DNA of 5,185 nt from Saprospiraceae bacterium UBA7687 (lineage in GTDB: Bacteria; Bacteroidota; Bacteroidia; Chitinophagales; Saprospiraceae), in contig DLGT01000046.1 in assembly GCA_002482845.1 (NCBI GenBank), positions 1 through 5,185 of the forward strand. Direction: 5' to 3'. The notes under the pieces were generated by a model. The model had not been told where the DNA came from. It saw only the letters and a list, made by a program, of their open reading frames with translations, and searched no databases. A program made the translations under genes and the position numbers. Position 1 is the stretch's first letter, and each line of letters opens with the position of its first letter. Below, piece after piece: positions 4,201-5,185 of the stretch.

Positions 4201-5185
4201 ATGGCATTCTGGTTTTGTTTTATTTTCTTTTGGCTTTCCTTAATTCGTATTTACGTCGATGCTATTTCTATAAACTACCTATTTGCTTTTTTTCCATTGA
4301 TTGCTCTCTTTGTAAAAGGCAAGTTTCAAAAACCTTCTGGTTTCATACTCCTATTGTTATTTATTTACTCACTTATTTTTGTTTTAGGTGTTGTAATAAA
4401 TATATTCGATGATATTTCCCTACAGCCAAGGAGATTTATCAGTTACCTTCTCTTTATTTCAATTTTCTTTTATTCATTTGTAGAGCTGACTGAAAATATA
4501 GTGGAAGCTTTTAAAAAAGCCATTATAATCATTTCCTTTTATTACAGTTTTGAAAGTATTGTAACTTTTTTCATTTCCGGAGGCAATGCCCTTGGCTTTG
4601 AACAAAAGGATGTTGTAGGTTCTCAACGCTTTGGGTTCGTTTATTTGTTTGCGCTATTCATATTAATAGTGGATTCATCTTACATGAAAAAATACCGAAA
4701 TGTGTTTATTTGGGTACTTGTTGTTGGGTGCTTCCTTACTTTTTCTAGGGCAACAATAGTTGCTATGATATGCACCTACACGCTTTACTTTTTCGTGAAG
4801 GGGAAAGACATAAACAAAGGGGCTAAAAAAAAATCCATATCTACTATATTAAAAGGAATACTCTTTCTCACTGCAATTTCACTTGTATTGGTTTATTACT
4901 TTCCTGTTCTTATCGACTTTTTTTATGAAAGAATAATCGGTAGACTTTTTTTAGCTGAAGATGGATACGACCTTACAAAGGAAGATAACTCTGAAGGATT
5001 CCGCTTCCAGGTATGGAAGGCAATTCTTAACTTGGTTTTATCAAACCCATTTAATGGGTCGGCTTATCTGGGAAGTTATATTTTGAAAGATGTAACTGTC
5101 GGATCAGCACACAACCAATATTTCGATATTTTACTAAGAACTGGGTTTGTCGGGTTTGCCTGTTACCTAATTCTTATGTACAAGG
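4201..5185 (+). CDS. O-antigen/capsule polymerase-ligase family membrane protein (Wzy/WaaL type), 3' partial
   Basis: The reading frame is open to the right edge, giving 328 residues of a strongly hydrophobic, multi-spanning inner-membrane protein. About nine hydrophobic segments are visible (roughly residues 2-15, 22-38, 47-68, 79-93, 105-127, 142-158, 167-180, 183-199, 217-238), then an extracytoplasmic loop (about 239-302) and another segment (304-326). The family signature (Wzy_C) is clear. FLTFSRATIVAMI has S182-R183 at a membrane edge. The loop carries GFRFQVW (R268, W272), SNPFNG (281-286) and SAHNQYFDILLRTGFVGF (H304), matching the usual R-W-NP-G-AHN-G pattern. Such proteins join lipid-linked repeat units (Wzy) or move glycan to an acceptor (WaaL, PglL). 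Being inside a sugar-synthesis locus favours Wzy. A GTG at 4177 is an alternative in-frame start that would add VRRKIYNS, a basic N-terminus that suits the first membrane segment; the frame is closed by a stop at 4123. GGAG at 4181-4184 is rather far from the ATG. A run of nine A lies at 4825-4833. Confidence 0.87.
   Translation, partial: MAFWFCFIFFWLSLIRIYVDAISINYLFAFFPLIALFVKGKFQKPSGFILLLLFIYSLIFVLGVVINIFDDISLQPRRFISYLLFISIFFYSFVELTENIVEAFKKAIIIISFYYSFESIVTFFISGGNALGFEQKDVVGSQRFGFVYLFALFILIVDSSYMKKYRNVFIWVLVVGCFLTFSRATIVAMICTYTLYFFVKGKDINKGAKKKSISTILKGILFLTAISLVLVYYFPVLIDFFYERIIGRLFLAEDGYDLTKEDNSEGFRFQVWKAILNLVLSNPFNGSAYLGSYILKDVTVGSAHNQYFDILLRTGFVGFACYLILMYK

Noticed and set aside
4215..4412. 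65-codon hydrophobic, cysteine-rich frame on the plus strand
   Set aside because: It is an out-of-frame reading of the T-rich membrane-protein gene at 4201-5185, which carries the real Wzy-family motifs.
1..5185. CRISPR array, tRNA/rRNA gene, insertion sequence or toxin-antitoxin pair
   Set aside because: No regularly spaced repeats, cloverleaf or rRNA-like sequence, transposase motif or small paired genes were seen on either strand.

Overview
The window is an AT-rich stretch of a bacterial surface-polysaccharide locus (O-antigen, capsule, or a glycan for protein glycosylation). All recognisable genes are on the + strand. The phylum cannot be fixed from this sequence. Three of the four complete-start genes in the operon have no clear Shine-Dalgarno sequence, only A/T-rich leaders, which would fit Bacteroidota. 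The one strong Shine-Dalgarno-like stretch sits on codons of a conserved DGG motif, so it is weak evidence either way. Low GC is also typical of transferred polysaccharide loci in many phyla.

Layout. Positions 1-3970 hold five tightly packed genes that look like one operon. They are an SDR oxidoreductase cut by the left edge (to 808), a small VOC/glyoxalase-fold protein (802-1275, overlapping the SDR by 7 bases), a class I SAM-dependent methyltransferase (1288-2097), an acylneuraminate (CMP-sugar) cytidylyltransferase-like protein (2105-2839), and a DegT/DnrJ/EryC1 sugar aminotransferase of the perosamine-synthase type (2870-3970, GTG start). Gaps are 12, 7 and 30 bases. Next comes a 230-base gene-free spacer with an 11-base direct repeat, a sigma70-like promoter candidate and a GC-rich hairpin. 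From 4201 to the right edge runs the N-terminal 328 residues of a polytopic membrane protein with the Wzy/WaaL (O-antigen polymerase/ligase) signature, most likely the repeat-unit polymerase.

How the genes may work together (inference). The cytidylyltransferase points to a CMP-activated acidic sugar, either a nonulosonate such as a sialic, legionaminic or pseudaminic relative, or an octulosonate. The SDR resembles the PtmA type found in legionaminic-acid/flagellin-glycan loci. The aminotransferase would install an amino group on a keto-sugar, and the methyltransferase would decorate it. The VOC protein keeps a full set of metal ligands and could act as an epimerase next to a carbonyl created by the SDR. 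No NeuB-like synthase lies in the window; if the model is right it should lie nearby, probably upstream. The most noteworthy points are the VOC protein in a sugar operon and the cytidylyltransferase, which has lost the usual QPTSPLR substrate motif. Together they suggest an unusual CMP-sugar that I cannot name from sequence alone.
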